NCBI GenBank assembly: GCA_026874595.1
Contig: CM049308.1
Coordinates: 17,048,001 to 17,112,000, forward strand
DNA length: 64,000 nt
From: Sipunculus nudus
Lineage: Eukaryota; Annelida; Sipuncula; Golfingiida; Sipunculidae
Direction: 5' to 3'
In this document: positions 42,700 to 53,737 of the stretch, piece after piece
How positions within the stretch are numbered: position 1 is the first letter of the stretch
How the letters are laid out: every line of letters starts with the position of its first letter
Made by a program: the position numbers and the translations under genes
The notes under the pieces: model-generated
What the model was told of the DNA's origin: nothing
What the model saw: the letters and a program-made list of their open reading frames with translations, nothing else
The model's database searches: none

Positions 42700-44220
42700 C
42701 ATGGGTCTTGATGCTCAGCTGCATTTGTCTATAAGGATATATATTTATGAGGTTTTCCAAAATATTGGTCCTGTGTTCAGTTTGAAACCAACCTGTCTAC
42801 CCAAACTGGAGTAAGCATCCATAAACTAATTTGTGAATGGATGGGCCCTGTGACCTTAACCTTTGACCCCAAAATCAAAAGGAAACTTCCCCTATTGGCA
42901 GGTGCACCACATGTCGATGATTGAAGGATTGAGATGAAAAATTGGCTTAAAATGCATCCACAATCTTTCTAAAGTAGTGGGTCCTGAGACCTTGACCTTT
43001 ATATGTCATCACCGAGAATCAACAGTTCTTACTTTAGTGGTGGGCCATATATAAGTCAAGTTTGAAACCAATATTTCAAACCAAACTGTTGTTATCATCT
43101 TGAAACTAAAAGTGGATAGATGGCCCCTTGATCTTGACCTTTGACCTTGTGACCCCAAAAATCCATAAGTTACGTCCACTATTGGCAGGTGAGCACCATC
43201 TAGAAGATAGAAGGTTTGGGACAGAAAGTTTGGCTAAAAATACATCAACAATCTTTTTAAAGAAGTGGGTCCTGTGACCTTGACCTTTGGGCTCATTACC
43301 CCAAAATCAAAAGGGTTCTTACATTATTAGTGGGTCATATATAAGTCAAAATTGAAACAAATATGTCAATTCAAACTGGAGTTATCATCCAGAAACAAAT
43401 ATGTGGACAGTTGGGCCCCTGTGACGATGACCTTTGACCTTGTGACCCCTAAATCAATCAGGTTCTTCCCTAATTGGCTGCTCAGCTATATGTGCAAGAT
43501 GGAAGGTTTGGGATGAAAAGTTTGGCTTAAAATGCATCCACAATCTTTCATAATAAGTGGGTACAGTGACCTTGACCTTTGACCTCATGACCTCAAAACT
43601 GAACAGAATCTTCCCCTATTGGCAGGTTAGCTATATTTTGAAGATGGAAGGTTTGCAATGAAAAGTTTGGCTTCAATTGTATATCGTTCTTTTTAAAGAA
43701 ATGAGTCCTGTGACCTTGACCTTTGACCACTGGACCCAAAATCGACACAGTTCTTACTTAAGTGGTGAGTCATATATAAGTAAAGTTTGAAACCAATATG
43801 TCAAACTAAACTGGAGGTATTATCTGGAAACTAATTTGTGAACAGATGGCTCCTGTGACCTTGACCTTTGACCATGTGACCCTGAATTCATTTATGCCCT
43901 CCCCATACTGGCAAGTCAGCTAAATGTGCAAAATGGAAAGTTTAGGATGAAAAGCTTGGCTTAAAATGCAGCCATAATCTTTTTAAATAAGCGAGTCCTG
44001 TGACCTTGACCTTTGACCTCATGACCCCAAAATCATAAAGGTTCTTGCTTTAGTGGTGGGCCATATGTAAGTCAAGTTTGAAATCCATGTGTCAATACAA
44101 CCTGGAGTTATCATCTGGAAATAAATTTGTGTGGATGGACCGATGAACAGACAGACAGACAAAAAGACAGACAGACAGACAGCGTGATTACTATATGGCA
44201 TCCAGTTGTGATCAATAAAC
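42700..44220. repeat. TGACCT-rich repeat family F, about 9 units of 145 bp
   Basis: Units recur at about 42849, 42989, 43133, 43277, 43422, 43566, 43712, 43856 and 44000, each carrying gtgaccttgacctttgacct-like text, then aagtcaagtttgaaaccaat or ggaaggtttgggatgaaaag alternately, so the true period is about 290 bp. The array ends in a (GACA)n tract at 44145-44182, the same tail style as elements A, B and D. A fragment lies at 12730. Confidence 0.9.
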
Positions 44221-44427
44221 ACACCAGGTTTTGAGACACTATATGTAATTACAGCTGAGAAACTGACATGATTGTCATTTTATAGTAAGCAAATTGAAAA
44301 AATATTCGTTAAAATAACGAAATGTGAGGCATTTCACACCAAAATTTAACCCAAGGAGAATACTTTTATGATCATTAACAGTACTTGACTTTTCTTCTAT
44401 ATCAATTTACATTCCAATGTCCAACTT

Positions 44428-45215
44428 TCAAACTCCCCAAAGACTGTGATGTGTCCTATTCCTGGCTACCATGAGTTTCTGTTGCAGCAGATACAACCTT
44501 TCCTTTACGGAATCTGAGGGCCAGAACTGTGCTAGCCATGTGACGTAAATTCCTATCAAACATATGCGGCTTTTATCTCTCTCAACAAAGACGTCATTCC
44601 ATTTTTCCATATCCTTCATTTTGTGAGAACTCTTTAGCAGCTCCTGATGCTGTTCCACAGACGATAATGTCACTATACCAAACGAGGTTTACGAGTGCCA
44701 TATTCACATCTCACAGCAGACTCAACATGCCTGACAAATTCCAAGTCCTCAAGTAGCTCATTTATTTTGTGAATTAAGCCCTGACTGTCCTCGTCTTCAG
44801 ATTCAGGCAAATTTCTTAACAATAACAATAACAATACGTCAGAGCCTGTCCCACCAGCAGAATCTTGAGCTTTTTCTCGATAAAAAAGGCTATATATTCA
44901 CAACTGTTTGTTCTAAACATTGAACACTGGTGCTCACTTGACTAATTTCTAGGTAGATATCATCTTTCATGGCTTTTAATTTGCCATCTAGTGTATCCAT
45001 TATAGCCTTTTTCATAGCGTTCACTTTCTGTTCAATTTTTTGCTCAGACTTTTTTAAAGCGGCTTTCATTTCAGCCTGACCATCCATTAGTTTTTGCAGC
45101 ATGGGGCCAATGTCAATGTCAATTGGTCCCCCTTCAGAGTCTGAAAATAACACCCCCCCCCCGGCCACCTCTTTGAGGGATGTTTATCCAGTTCTTTACC
45201 GGCCATTGTAACCTG
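44428..45215 (-). pseudogene. Non-LTR retrotransposon ORF1, degenerate
   Basis: ATG at about 45208 opens MAGKELDKHPSKRW; a C/G homopolymer follows, then a long coiled coil (MLQKLMDGQAEMKAALKKSE through ISQVSTSVQCLEQTV). After a stop and frameshifts come NLPESEDEDSQGLIHKINEL then LEDLEFVRHVE, and VTLSSVEQHQELLKSSHKMK with VFVERDKSR. This coiled coil plus RRM-like layout matches the ORF1 nucleic-acid chaperone of L1-like LINEs (Transposase_22 family) rather than a cellular gene. No RT is adjacent, consistent with a truncated copy. Confidence 0.75.
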
Positions 45216-47298
45216 GTCAAGTCCATTCAAGGCAGCGTGTTACACACTTCACTGAGTCAGGTGTCCCTTTGACCTCACTCAAGCTAATCCCCTGCACAAT
45301 GTTGCAGTCCGTTTGGCACTTTACCCACGTGTAAAAGTCAATTTTTTGTCAGATATCTGAAATAGTTATTGCTATCCCAATAACTGGTGCACCAACCATT
45401 TCCTTGTTCCATGAGCTTTACACCTGACTAAATTTCATCATGGTATTCCAGTAGAATAAGGTGTTATTCCTAAAAAAAAACACTTACCACATGACTTCTT
45501 GCCAACATTTACATCCCGGTTCTTTCTTTATTGTTTGGTACATACGTTACCATCCGCTGAAAAATGAAGGTAAACCTGTGGCTCTGTGTTTACAACAGAG
45601 CCACAACTTGGTCTAGCCATAAGAGGACATAAGGATGAACTTGTTAACAGAAATAACACAGCCTCATAGGCATGCTTTAAAAAGACAAAGTTTTGTGATT
45701 ATTTTAAAACTGCTCAGGCTCTACCTACCATTAACTGGCATAAGAGCAAAAAGCAGGCTGGAATGCAAGTGGAGTGGAAAGAAGACATACATGTCAAAAT
45801 ATGTATCTTTAAATTTGGCAGGTCTTATTAATACTCCCTAGAAGTGGACATTAGGAAATCTTATTTCAACTAACCCTAGGGATAAACCCTGGTACAGTCT
45901 TGAGTATTTTGGCAGTTAAAGTGACCAAAACTTGGTGTTTATTCTTTCCAGTGATAAAAGTAGTTTAATAATTGATTTTCTTTACAAAATCCTTTCTCAA
46001 TTACTTCTATAGAGGCAATAGGGACACACAGTTACACATTTCTAGGACTAAGTTCTTTAAACAATTAAGTTTTTCAGTTTTTATATTGAAATGCTTTTCA
46101 TTTAATGCATTTAACATCAAAGTTTAAAACATTAATGATTTGCAGAATAACCCCTGACAATTATATTACATTTATATTTGCCAAAAAAAGTTCAAAGACA
46201 CATAGATTTATATTTTTCTGCAGTGCCAAATAAATTTTTGTTTGGTCTAGTTGTTTAATCGTTTTGAAAATTTATATGTGGATCATGAGAACTAATTTAA
46301 AGTAGCACATGAAGGGTGAGGAAGAATCCGACATTAATTGATAACTAGCTGAGAGTCCTGATCAGTAGACTGTTGGCACCTCATTAGTGAGCTCTGTTTT
46401 TGTGTCCTTATGCTCAGACTGGTGCTATCAGTTCTTGGCTCAGAATACCAGGTAAAGCCCAGACAGTTAAACTGGACTGGCACCTGTACCCTGGAAGTTT
46501 GTTTCAGTAGTTTATCATACCACTGATTTCATCCTGAACATTATCAATGATGTTACTGTGGTGTCAAAAAAGGCAAAAATTACTAGTACTTTGATTAAAA
46601 GATAAATTAAAAATGTAAATGTAACATAGTAGGCTTTAAGACCATTGTCACTATACTGATTAGACAGATATATATTTATATATAAAATCAATGATATCCT
46701 AGAGAGCTGCTGTAAATGAATATCTATTCTAACAAATGCTTACCTGTACCATCTAACAGGGGGATAGGTAACTTCTAGGGGGAGTGGAAATAAGCATCTC
46801 TATTTTTTCCACTCCCCGGGGGAGTGTAAATAAGCACTTCCTTAAATTGTATGCCAGGATACATAGATACATTATCCTTGTACATTAACATAGTGATTAG
46901 TGTGCCAGTCTGCGTCTTCAGTGTGACTTGGTGATAAGACAAACCGACTGGTGCCGGCTGCCGAATTCGAAAGACTTGAAAACATGACACTTGATAGGGA
47001 AAGCCTCTTTTTGATGACAAACACGTAACCCGAGCGATAATTGGTGGGAGAGACAACTTCTCGTGACAGAGTTGAATTTCTTGTGACCTGGGTTATATAC
47101 ATGCCCCTTAAACGTTCAATTATCTAATTAAAAAAGAACAGATATAAAATTAACTTACGCCAGGTCGAAGATTCGAAGTTTTGAGAGTTTTCATATAGGT
47201 TCCATAAAGGGCGCGCTTCAACCGCAGGGTCTTGGAATCGGTGGGGCTCCTGTTTTCGCGATTACTCGTTAGGGGGTCGGTGCAGTAGCTATTTCAGG
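45216..47298. other. No recognised gene; small GC-rich inverted repeat
   Basis: A local inverted repeat at 46773-46825 (gggggagtggaaataagcat / ttttttccactcccc, followed by gggggagtgtaaataagcac) stands out. Otherwise AT-rich, with no splice-supported frame. Confidence 0.45.
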
Positions 47299-47899
47299 TT
47301 AGACTGGTACCCTGCTCTATTATCGACCTCAGCCAAGCACGGTCGGTCTTTTTACCGAGCGTACCGAGCGTTACCGAGCGCTAGCGCTCGGTAGACTTTT
47401 TACCGAGCGATACCCTGGCATTGCTCTGACCCGCGTGGGGCTATCGAGCGCTCGGACTTTTTACCGAGCGCTACCCTGCCCTAACAACGGGCAGTGTTTT
47501 TACATAATCGGGACTACCGAGTGTCAGGGACTTTTTTATACCGAGCGCTACCCTGGATTTCTACCAGGCATTGCTCTGACCCGGCAGGGGCTACGGAGCG
47601 CTCGGACCTTTTTACCGACTAGGAGCGCTACCCCGTTCTAACAACGGGCAGTGTTCTTACATACTTGGGACTACCGAGCGATAGGGAGTTTTTACGGAGC
47701 GCTCCCATCGCGCACATGACAACTATTTTTTTACCGCATTCAGCACAAAACACCATATTTAGTATAAAGCATGTTTCTTAGTTAATCCAGCATACAAAAT
47801 AACTAAAGATGTCTACACCCTGGATGAGATCGATGATTTCTCACCAAACTTGTAACAACTTTTACATAATTTTTTTAAATGACGGTTTGACGGTTATAT

Positions 47900-47949
<50 letters not shown>

Positions 47950-48651
47950 GTATATATAAAGATATTTATACATATATATACATATATATATTTAGATATA
48001 TTACGATAAACATACATATAAATTCGACATATATATGTATAAATACATTTATTTATATATCACAAGGCCTATATAAATATAATATATAATTTAAAATTGT
48101 TATATTTTTACATATATCAGAATATATTTATATACATATAAATGAGAGAGAGAGAGCGAGAGCGAGCGAAAGAGACAGAGTAAAAAAATTAAGAAAGAGA
48201 GAGCGCTATACCATATATATATTATATTTATCCGAAACAGGCTATAAAGGAGAGATAGAAAGAATGAAAGAGAAAGAGAAAGAAAGAGAGACAGACAGAG
48301 AGGGAGAAGAACTTGAATTAGAGGGAAAGGTAATAAACACCTATACTATATATAATATTTATCCGATATATGTAGGAGAGAGAAAGAAAGAAAGAGAAAA
48401 AGAGAGAGATAAAGAAAGAAAGGGAGAGAGAAAGAAAGAAAGAGAGACAGTAAGAGAGAGAAAAAGAGAGAAGAACCGGAATAAGAGGGAATGTAATCAC
48501 AAAAAACATATATATTCAATGAGGGTATGTTATATTATAAAAGTTAATACACGATTTACTGCTGATATATAGATTACATATATATTTTTTGTATAGCATG
48601 ATTGCTATATATATATGTATATTTATATATATATATAATTATACATATATA

Positions 48652-48688
<37 letters not shown>

Positions 48689-49654
48689 TGGGAAAGATAA
48701 CATAAACATTGCTTATTCATGTAATATAAACAAATACAATGTAAATAATTGAATATGATATTTTGTGTTGAATGCGGTTAAAACTTCAGTTCATAATTTG
48801 TCATGTGCGCGATAGTAGCGCTCGGCAAAAAGTCCCTAGCGCTCGGTAGTCCCAAGATGTTTGAAGTATGTAAGTACACTTCCCGCTGTAAGAGCAGGGA
48901 AGCGCTCGGTAAAAAATCCCCAGCGCTCGGTAGCCCCATTATGGTCAGAGCAATAACGGGTGTGACCCCAGGGTAGCGCTCGGTAAAAAGTCCAAGCGCT
49001 CGGTAGCCCACGCTGGTCAAAGCGATGCCTGGTGTGAATCCAGGGTAGCGCTCGGTAAAAAGTCCTACCGAGCGCTAACGCTCGGTAGCGCTCGGTACGC
49101 TCGGTAGCGCTCGGTAAAAAGACCGACCCGCCAAGCATAGAGACAGGCGTACAACGCCATCTTAAGTACTCCCAGTTGCAACTCCTGACTTACCTGTAGA
49201 CTGGTTCCAGCTTGAGTGTGCACGCTCAAACCGATTGTCATGGACGTTCACGCGATCCTGCTGGTTATTCGTGAAGATTTCTTATAAAATTACTTTCTTT
49301 AGTTATTTATAGATTCCAAATACTGAAAATTGAGTTGTTGTTGCACAAAAATTGACTGATGGATGTAAAGATGATACGATATACTGAATCTTTGATATGT
49401 CACTGTACGTGGCATTGGTTAATTATCAATATCTATTAATCTAATCATAAATGTCACACGAAATATAAAGCCAACTTTTGGCAACTTCTATGAGCAACGA
49501 AATGCTTATTTTTAACATATATAATACATACTTGAGTTGGAACCAGTCTGCCGGTAGTACTGAAAATGGCGTTGTATGCCCGTCTCTATGATTGGCCTGG
49601 AGCAGCGGTGCCATAATAGAGCGGGGTACCAGTCTATCTCAGGTTTGAGGGTCC
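47299..49654. mobile_element. Inverted-repeat element hosting the foldback element
   Basis: Left arm: agactggtaccctgctctat then tatcgacctcagccaagca (47301-47339), continuing after the foldback insertion with tagagacaggcgtacaacgc then catc (to about 49175). Right arm on the other strand: agactggtaccccgctctat then tatgg (about 49645-49615), and tagagacgggcatacaacgc then catt (to about 49555). Joined across the insertion, the arms pair over about 110 bp with an interior of about 380 bp. No transposase and no clear target duplication. Confidence 0.65.
47340..49129. mobile_element. Foldback-like element with repetitive inverted arms
   Basis: Both arms (47340 to about 47710; about 48795-49129) are built from short repeats of taccgagcgct, interleaved with ctttttaccgagcgctaccc and longer unique text such as aacaacgggcagtgttttta. 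The ends are cggtcggtctttttacc and its reverse complement. GCCAAGCA flanks both sides exactly (47332-47339; 49130-49137), an 8-bp target duplication. The centre is (TA)n at 47888-47945 and GA-rich tracts at 48140-48480 and 48656-48685. Long arms made of tandem repeats define foldback elements; the duplication suggests mobilisation by a hAT-like transposase (inference). Confidence 0.85.
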
Positions 49655-49730
49655 TTAAATCCCGCCAATCTGAAAGAGCTGAATGCGACCAGGCCTTTTC
49701 CGTTTCTAGGCCAAACTTTAACCAGGGGCG

Positions 49731-49934
49731 GATCCAGCATTTAGGAAAGGGGGGGGGGGGGGAGGCGGCTCACCCAGGAGGACTCATAGAAAAAACTAAA
49801 AAAAAAAAAAAAGGTTCCCAGGTCTGGATAAAAAGGGGGGGGGGGGATCCAGGCCGTTAAATATGGTCTAAAACCTTTACATAAGGTTGCGGCGACAGAA
49901 AAATGCGTGTTTGATCCCCTTGGATTCGCTTCTA
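49731..49934. mobile_element. Poly-G MITE with GGGGCGGATCCA terminus, copy 1
   Basis: Left end caggggcggatccag, right end on the other strand agaagcgaatccaagggg, giving a 14-bp imperfect terminal inverted repeat. It contains two G homopolymers (49750-49762, 49837-49847) and a poly(A) run. Similar in layout to 61034-61258. Confidence 0.75.
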
Positions 49935-49944
49935 TTAACAGCCA

Positions 49945-51703
49945 AGCTACAGTGACGGATCCAGAGGGCGCCCCCCCCCCCCCCCCTTATGAGCTGAAAC
50001 ATCTCTCATTTTATCTATTTCTTTTCCCATTTATTCGTAATTAATTTTCATTTTTTATATTTTGTTATTGTCTAGGGTGTCCCCCTCCAATATGGAGAAA
50101 TATATTTAAATATGCAGTGTAAAGAGGACATTTTGAGGCACATTTCACCCAAAAATATAAGGATATTCTGTTCTTCAACTACTGTTCCCCTAAATGTTTT
50201 TTTCATAATGTACTAGTAATAAAACTGAAGAGGGTGGGGGTTCACGTGTGGCCGGCTATAATATTTAAATTTCTAATATTTAAGTTGGATAATAACTGGA
50301 AAGTCAAAACATTCAAACGTTAATAACATGTTGATATAGATCTATATGGTGAAAATGCGCATCTACGTTTATAACTTGCAAAACGTTATAATATAATTGG
50401 TAATATAATTGATACGTTCAAGTCGCATGTTAAACGTTGCATTAAATATTTTAACCGGCTCCTTTGGTATGGGCAGCGCACCGGACCCAACAGAGCACAT
50501 GCAGGTCGTGAGTTCGAGTATTAGCCGAGGAGCCGTGAGCTTTTTCACGGTGTATATACATAGCCAATGCAAGCTGAGCTCTGTATATTCTAATGGGAAG
50601 GCCTTGACTCACTCACATGTGAATGCGAATGTGTGTGCATGTATGTGTGTGTGTGTTGGGAGGGGGGGGGGGTTCTGGATATTTTGACCCAGCAGAGTGT
50701 AATAAAGGAAAGACTCCCTCCCTCAGCATATTTGGATGCTATCTTATAATCACAGGGCTGTTCATTAATATCCTCAACTTATGAATTATAGTATGTAATC
50801 AACTGTGGATAAATTAATAATTTAATTGCTATAGGTAGTAAAAAAATATTAAATTTTGTAAATTAAGTACTAATAACTGGGAAAAGAAATAGATAAAATG
50901 ATATGTTACAGCTCAACCGGGGGGGGGGGGACTCCGCCACCGACATGTTTAGGATATTAATGAACAGCAGTGTGATTTATACTCCATATTAAGATAGCAT
51001 CCAAATATTTCTTTAACGAGGGAAGGAGTCTTTAAATCGTTATTACACGTACTGTGCTTGGTCACAACATCGAGGAACCCCCAAAATTGCATTCGCCTGT
51101 GAGTGAGATTGAAAAAAGTTTGCATAAGACTTGAAAAATTTAATTTTTTAACACGAGAATTACTTGTAAAAGGTAACATTTTGAAAGTTAGAAAAATAGA
51201 TGCGCTGATATATTTAGGATATTAATGAACAGCTGTGTGATTTACTCCATATTAAGATAACATCTAAATATTTCTTTAATGAGGAAAGGAGTCTTGAGAA
51301 ATACTTGTAAAAGGTGACATTTTGCAAGTTATAAAAATAGATGCGCATTTTCACTGTTGACATCAGTGTGTTATTTTCCAGTTATAATACCCTTATTATG
51401 AAGAAATATAAATATTAAAGCCGGCCACACGTTAATATACCCCCTACCCCCACCCCTTAAATTTAAGCTTGACTGTACGTTATGAAAAATCATTTAAGAG
51501 AATTGTAGTTCAGGAAAAGGAACTGCTAATATTTTATGTGACAGGTGCCTCAAAATGTCCTCTTTACACATTAAAAAAATTACACAATTGTGTAATGTAA
51601 TTTTTTAAAATGTAAATGACATCAGCCGCCAACCAATTATAGGGCCTTCCCCCCCCCCCCCCCCCCCCCCCCCCTCGAATTTCTTGATTCGTCCCTGAAG
51701 CTA
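49945..51703. mobile_element. Large inverted-repeat element with poly-C ends
   Basis: Left end agctacagtgacggatccag with a C homopolymer (49972-49986); right end on the other strand agcttcagggacgaatcaag with its homopolymer (51651-51674). Internal arms pair over more than 300 bp: left gtaaagaggacattttgagg (50119), ggccggctataatatttaaa and gaaaatgcgcatcta are mirrored at 51560-51330. An inner pair (50700-50790 versus 50940-51040) and a direct repeat of the latter at 51210-51300 show further rearrangement. No coding sequence. Confidence 0.75.
50457..50534 (+). repeat. tRNA-like sequence, probable SINE-type relic
   Basis: Ends form a perfect 7-bp acceptor-type stem (GGCTCCT / AGGAGCC) 78 nt apart. 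Internal gggcagcgcaccgg resembles an A box and ggtcgtgagttcgagtat a B box with the TTCGA core. The T stem is poorly paired and position 61 is not C, so it is not a functional tRNA; I cannot assign an anticodon. A tRNA-derived SINE head is the likeliest origin. Confidence 0.45.
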
Positions 51704-52136
51704 CCATGTATGGTCTGGCCTACGATAAATAATGTTTATAACGTAAGCAAACGGTGGCGAAGGAGAGCCACGAGAGCAGGGCCGTAAGCTTCGTTTGGGG
51801 GAGGGGGGTTGGTATATTGTAAAATTATTAGAAACTCTAAGGGAAAAGCGTAAAAATATGTGAACTAAATTGTTTCTTTCTTAGGAATATGCCCGAAGAC
51901 AAAACATGCTTTATAATGTCAATGTTTTTGCGTTTCGTGAAATTATATTTCATAATCAGAGCTTATTTGTTTTGCACATCGCACAGTTTTGTTTCAACAG
52001 TATTTTATTAAATTTGAACAAATTACATTGATTCAGATAGAATACCAATTTTTAAAAAAAAATATACAATATAGCTGTCTGTAGCTTAATGAACAACTCG
52101 AGGTGCATGGCTGAACAAATAGTTTGCATTTAACCA

Positions 52137-52138
<2 letters not shown>
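51704..52138. other. No recognised feature
   Basis: AT-rich sequence between the inverted-repeat element and the (TA)n tracts; no supported frame. Confidence 0.5.

Positions 52139-52190
<52 letters not shown>
52139..52190. repeat. (TA)n microsatellite, left of ribozyme
   Basis: About 25 uninterrupted TA dinucleotides. A second tract at 52311-52351 flanks the hammerhead motif on the other side, with tgcatggt/accatgca-like text outside both tracts. Confidence 0.95.
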
Positions 52191-52192
<2 letters not shown>

Positions 52193-52227
52193 TGTTCTTT
52201 CTATAGGCTGTTGGCAACCCCTTCATT

Positions 52228-52290
52228 CATTTCGTTCTGAAGAGTGCCGTACAACGGTACGAAACTGATTAGTAAACACGTGCTCACAAT
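52228..52290 (+). ncRNA. Hammerhead ribozyme motif, type I layout
   Basis: The conserved core is complete. CUGAAGA at 52237-52243 fits CUGANGA. Stem II 52244-52260 pairs GUGCCG with CGGUAC (one G-U) around loop UACAA, with the standard G10.1-C11.1 closing pair. GAAA is at 52261-52264. Stem III, ACU (52264-52266) with AGU (52271-52273), closes a GAUU loop. A52274 is position 17 (H), so cleavage is predicted after 52274. Stem I starts GUU/AAC (52234-52236 with 52275-52277) and then becomes irregular, as in natural type I motifs with an internal loop. Very short stem III is typical of Penelope-like elements and metazoan retrozymes. Activity is unproven. Confidence 0.7.
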
Positions 52291-52308
52291 CGTTTGATTC
52301 CTTACACA

Positions 52309-52310
<2 letters not shown>

Positions 52311-52351
<41 letters not shown>
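52311..52351. repeat. (TA)n microsatellite, right of ribozyme
   Basis: About 20 TA dinucleotides, followed by aaatatatatatatgcatgg. Together with the left tract it frames a 120-bp segment containing the ribozyme. Confidence 0.95.
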
Positions 52352-52355
<4 letters not shown>

Positions 52356-53737
52356 TATATATATGCATGGTCGAAGAGTTGAAGAGTGAAAACCGCTGCG
52401 ATATAGGCCTATTATTTTCCTTAAACAATGTCATGAGCAGATAAGAAATTTAACCCTAAAAAAGGCATGTAAGTTCCTGCGAATGCTATATTAAACTCTC
52501 TTAATGTCTTAAGCCCAACGCCTTACAAGTTTAAAGTCACCTAAAAGTTTAAATATTGTTGACAGACAGATTTAAGTATAGCCGGTTGGGGTATAGTGGT
52601 GGTGGTGGTGAAAATATGTCCCTGTTGTCGGGGTGATTATCAGGCGGAGTTTTACTGTTTTGCACGTGCACAGTAACAACCGCCTGTACACACATACAAA
52701 ATGACCATCCAATATAACATGATAACTCTTTCCTGTCATATCCTTTGATGCTTTGCCAGGAGGAAACGTAAAGACCTAGGGGGGCCACGTTTGATGTCTG
52801 CTGATAATTTTAATTGTGCATAAAAAGTCTCTGCAGGGGGCATTTTCGGCTTGCCAAGACATCATGTTTAATTCCCTTCCCTATAAACTTAGTCCACTTA
52901 TCTCACTCACAGTTGTGATTACAAGCGTAGGCGAATACGTTTAATATGTTCCCTCCAATATGTCACACACATCCGTTAATTCGTAGTTATTCTCACACGA
53001 TTTACTCATATTATTGACATCTACCTAAATTCCTTATGTAAATAACATATGGCGCCCGTGTCGTATAAGGCTCACGTCTCGGAAAAACATTCATAATGAC
53101 AGAACTACATGGTAACATGTAAATGAAAACAAACAAAACAAATTACCAGCAAAATAAGATTAATTTCATTTACATGCATAATTTATTGTTCTTGTGACGC
53201 AGGGCTTGGTTTGCCTACAGCGTACTTTAAAACGGGCATAATATATCACACTAGTTGATATATTCGGTAAAACCGTTCTTTTTTTTTTTTTTTTTTGCTG
53301 TGAGGCACTTATTAAATGAGATGAGGAATGTCGGCACATTTTTAGTTCTGTAAGTTAAAATAAAATATAGATTTTCAGTTGGATACTGTCTCAATAAGAT
53401 ATATGTTCAAATATTTTTACAGATATTTTGTGGCACTGTGCTTGTGGCAAGAAATTCATACATCAGTGTGTTTACCTTGAAGAGCTGATCATTGAAGATA
53501 TTTACATTTGCGAACCGGAATGGGACGCGGGGCCATTCAGATTCTCGAAGATCTTTTGACTGTTTACACATATTATTATTGTTAAACTTATTACGGATAG
53601 ATTGTTGAAGATATGAAAGATGATTTAAAAGTGTTCTTTTCAGGTATGAAAGCTAGGAAGAAACGGTAATATGCATACTTCGTTAGTAGCAGAAAAAGGT
53701 TTATATAGGTTTATAATCTTATAATAATATCAAAGGT
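52352..53737. other. No recognised gene
   Basis: Poly(T) at 53279-53296. The last 100-150 bp before 53738 may be decayed upstream LINE coding sequence (DDLKVFFSGMKARKKR followed by stop), but this is not convincing. Confidence 0.4.

Noticed and set aside
48264-48572. 102-codon Lys/Glu/Arg-rich frame
   Set aside because: Translation of GA-rich simple repeat in the centre of the foldback element.
47340-49129. Idea that the GC-rich arms are a centromeric or bacterial contaminant
   Set aside because: An exact 8-bp target duplication and mirrored ends show an insertion in animal DNA.
49576-49860. 94-codon plus-strand frame
   Set aside because: It crosses an inverted-repeat element end and the poly-G MITE; no coding signature.
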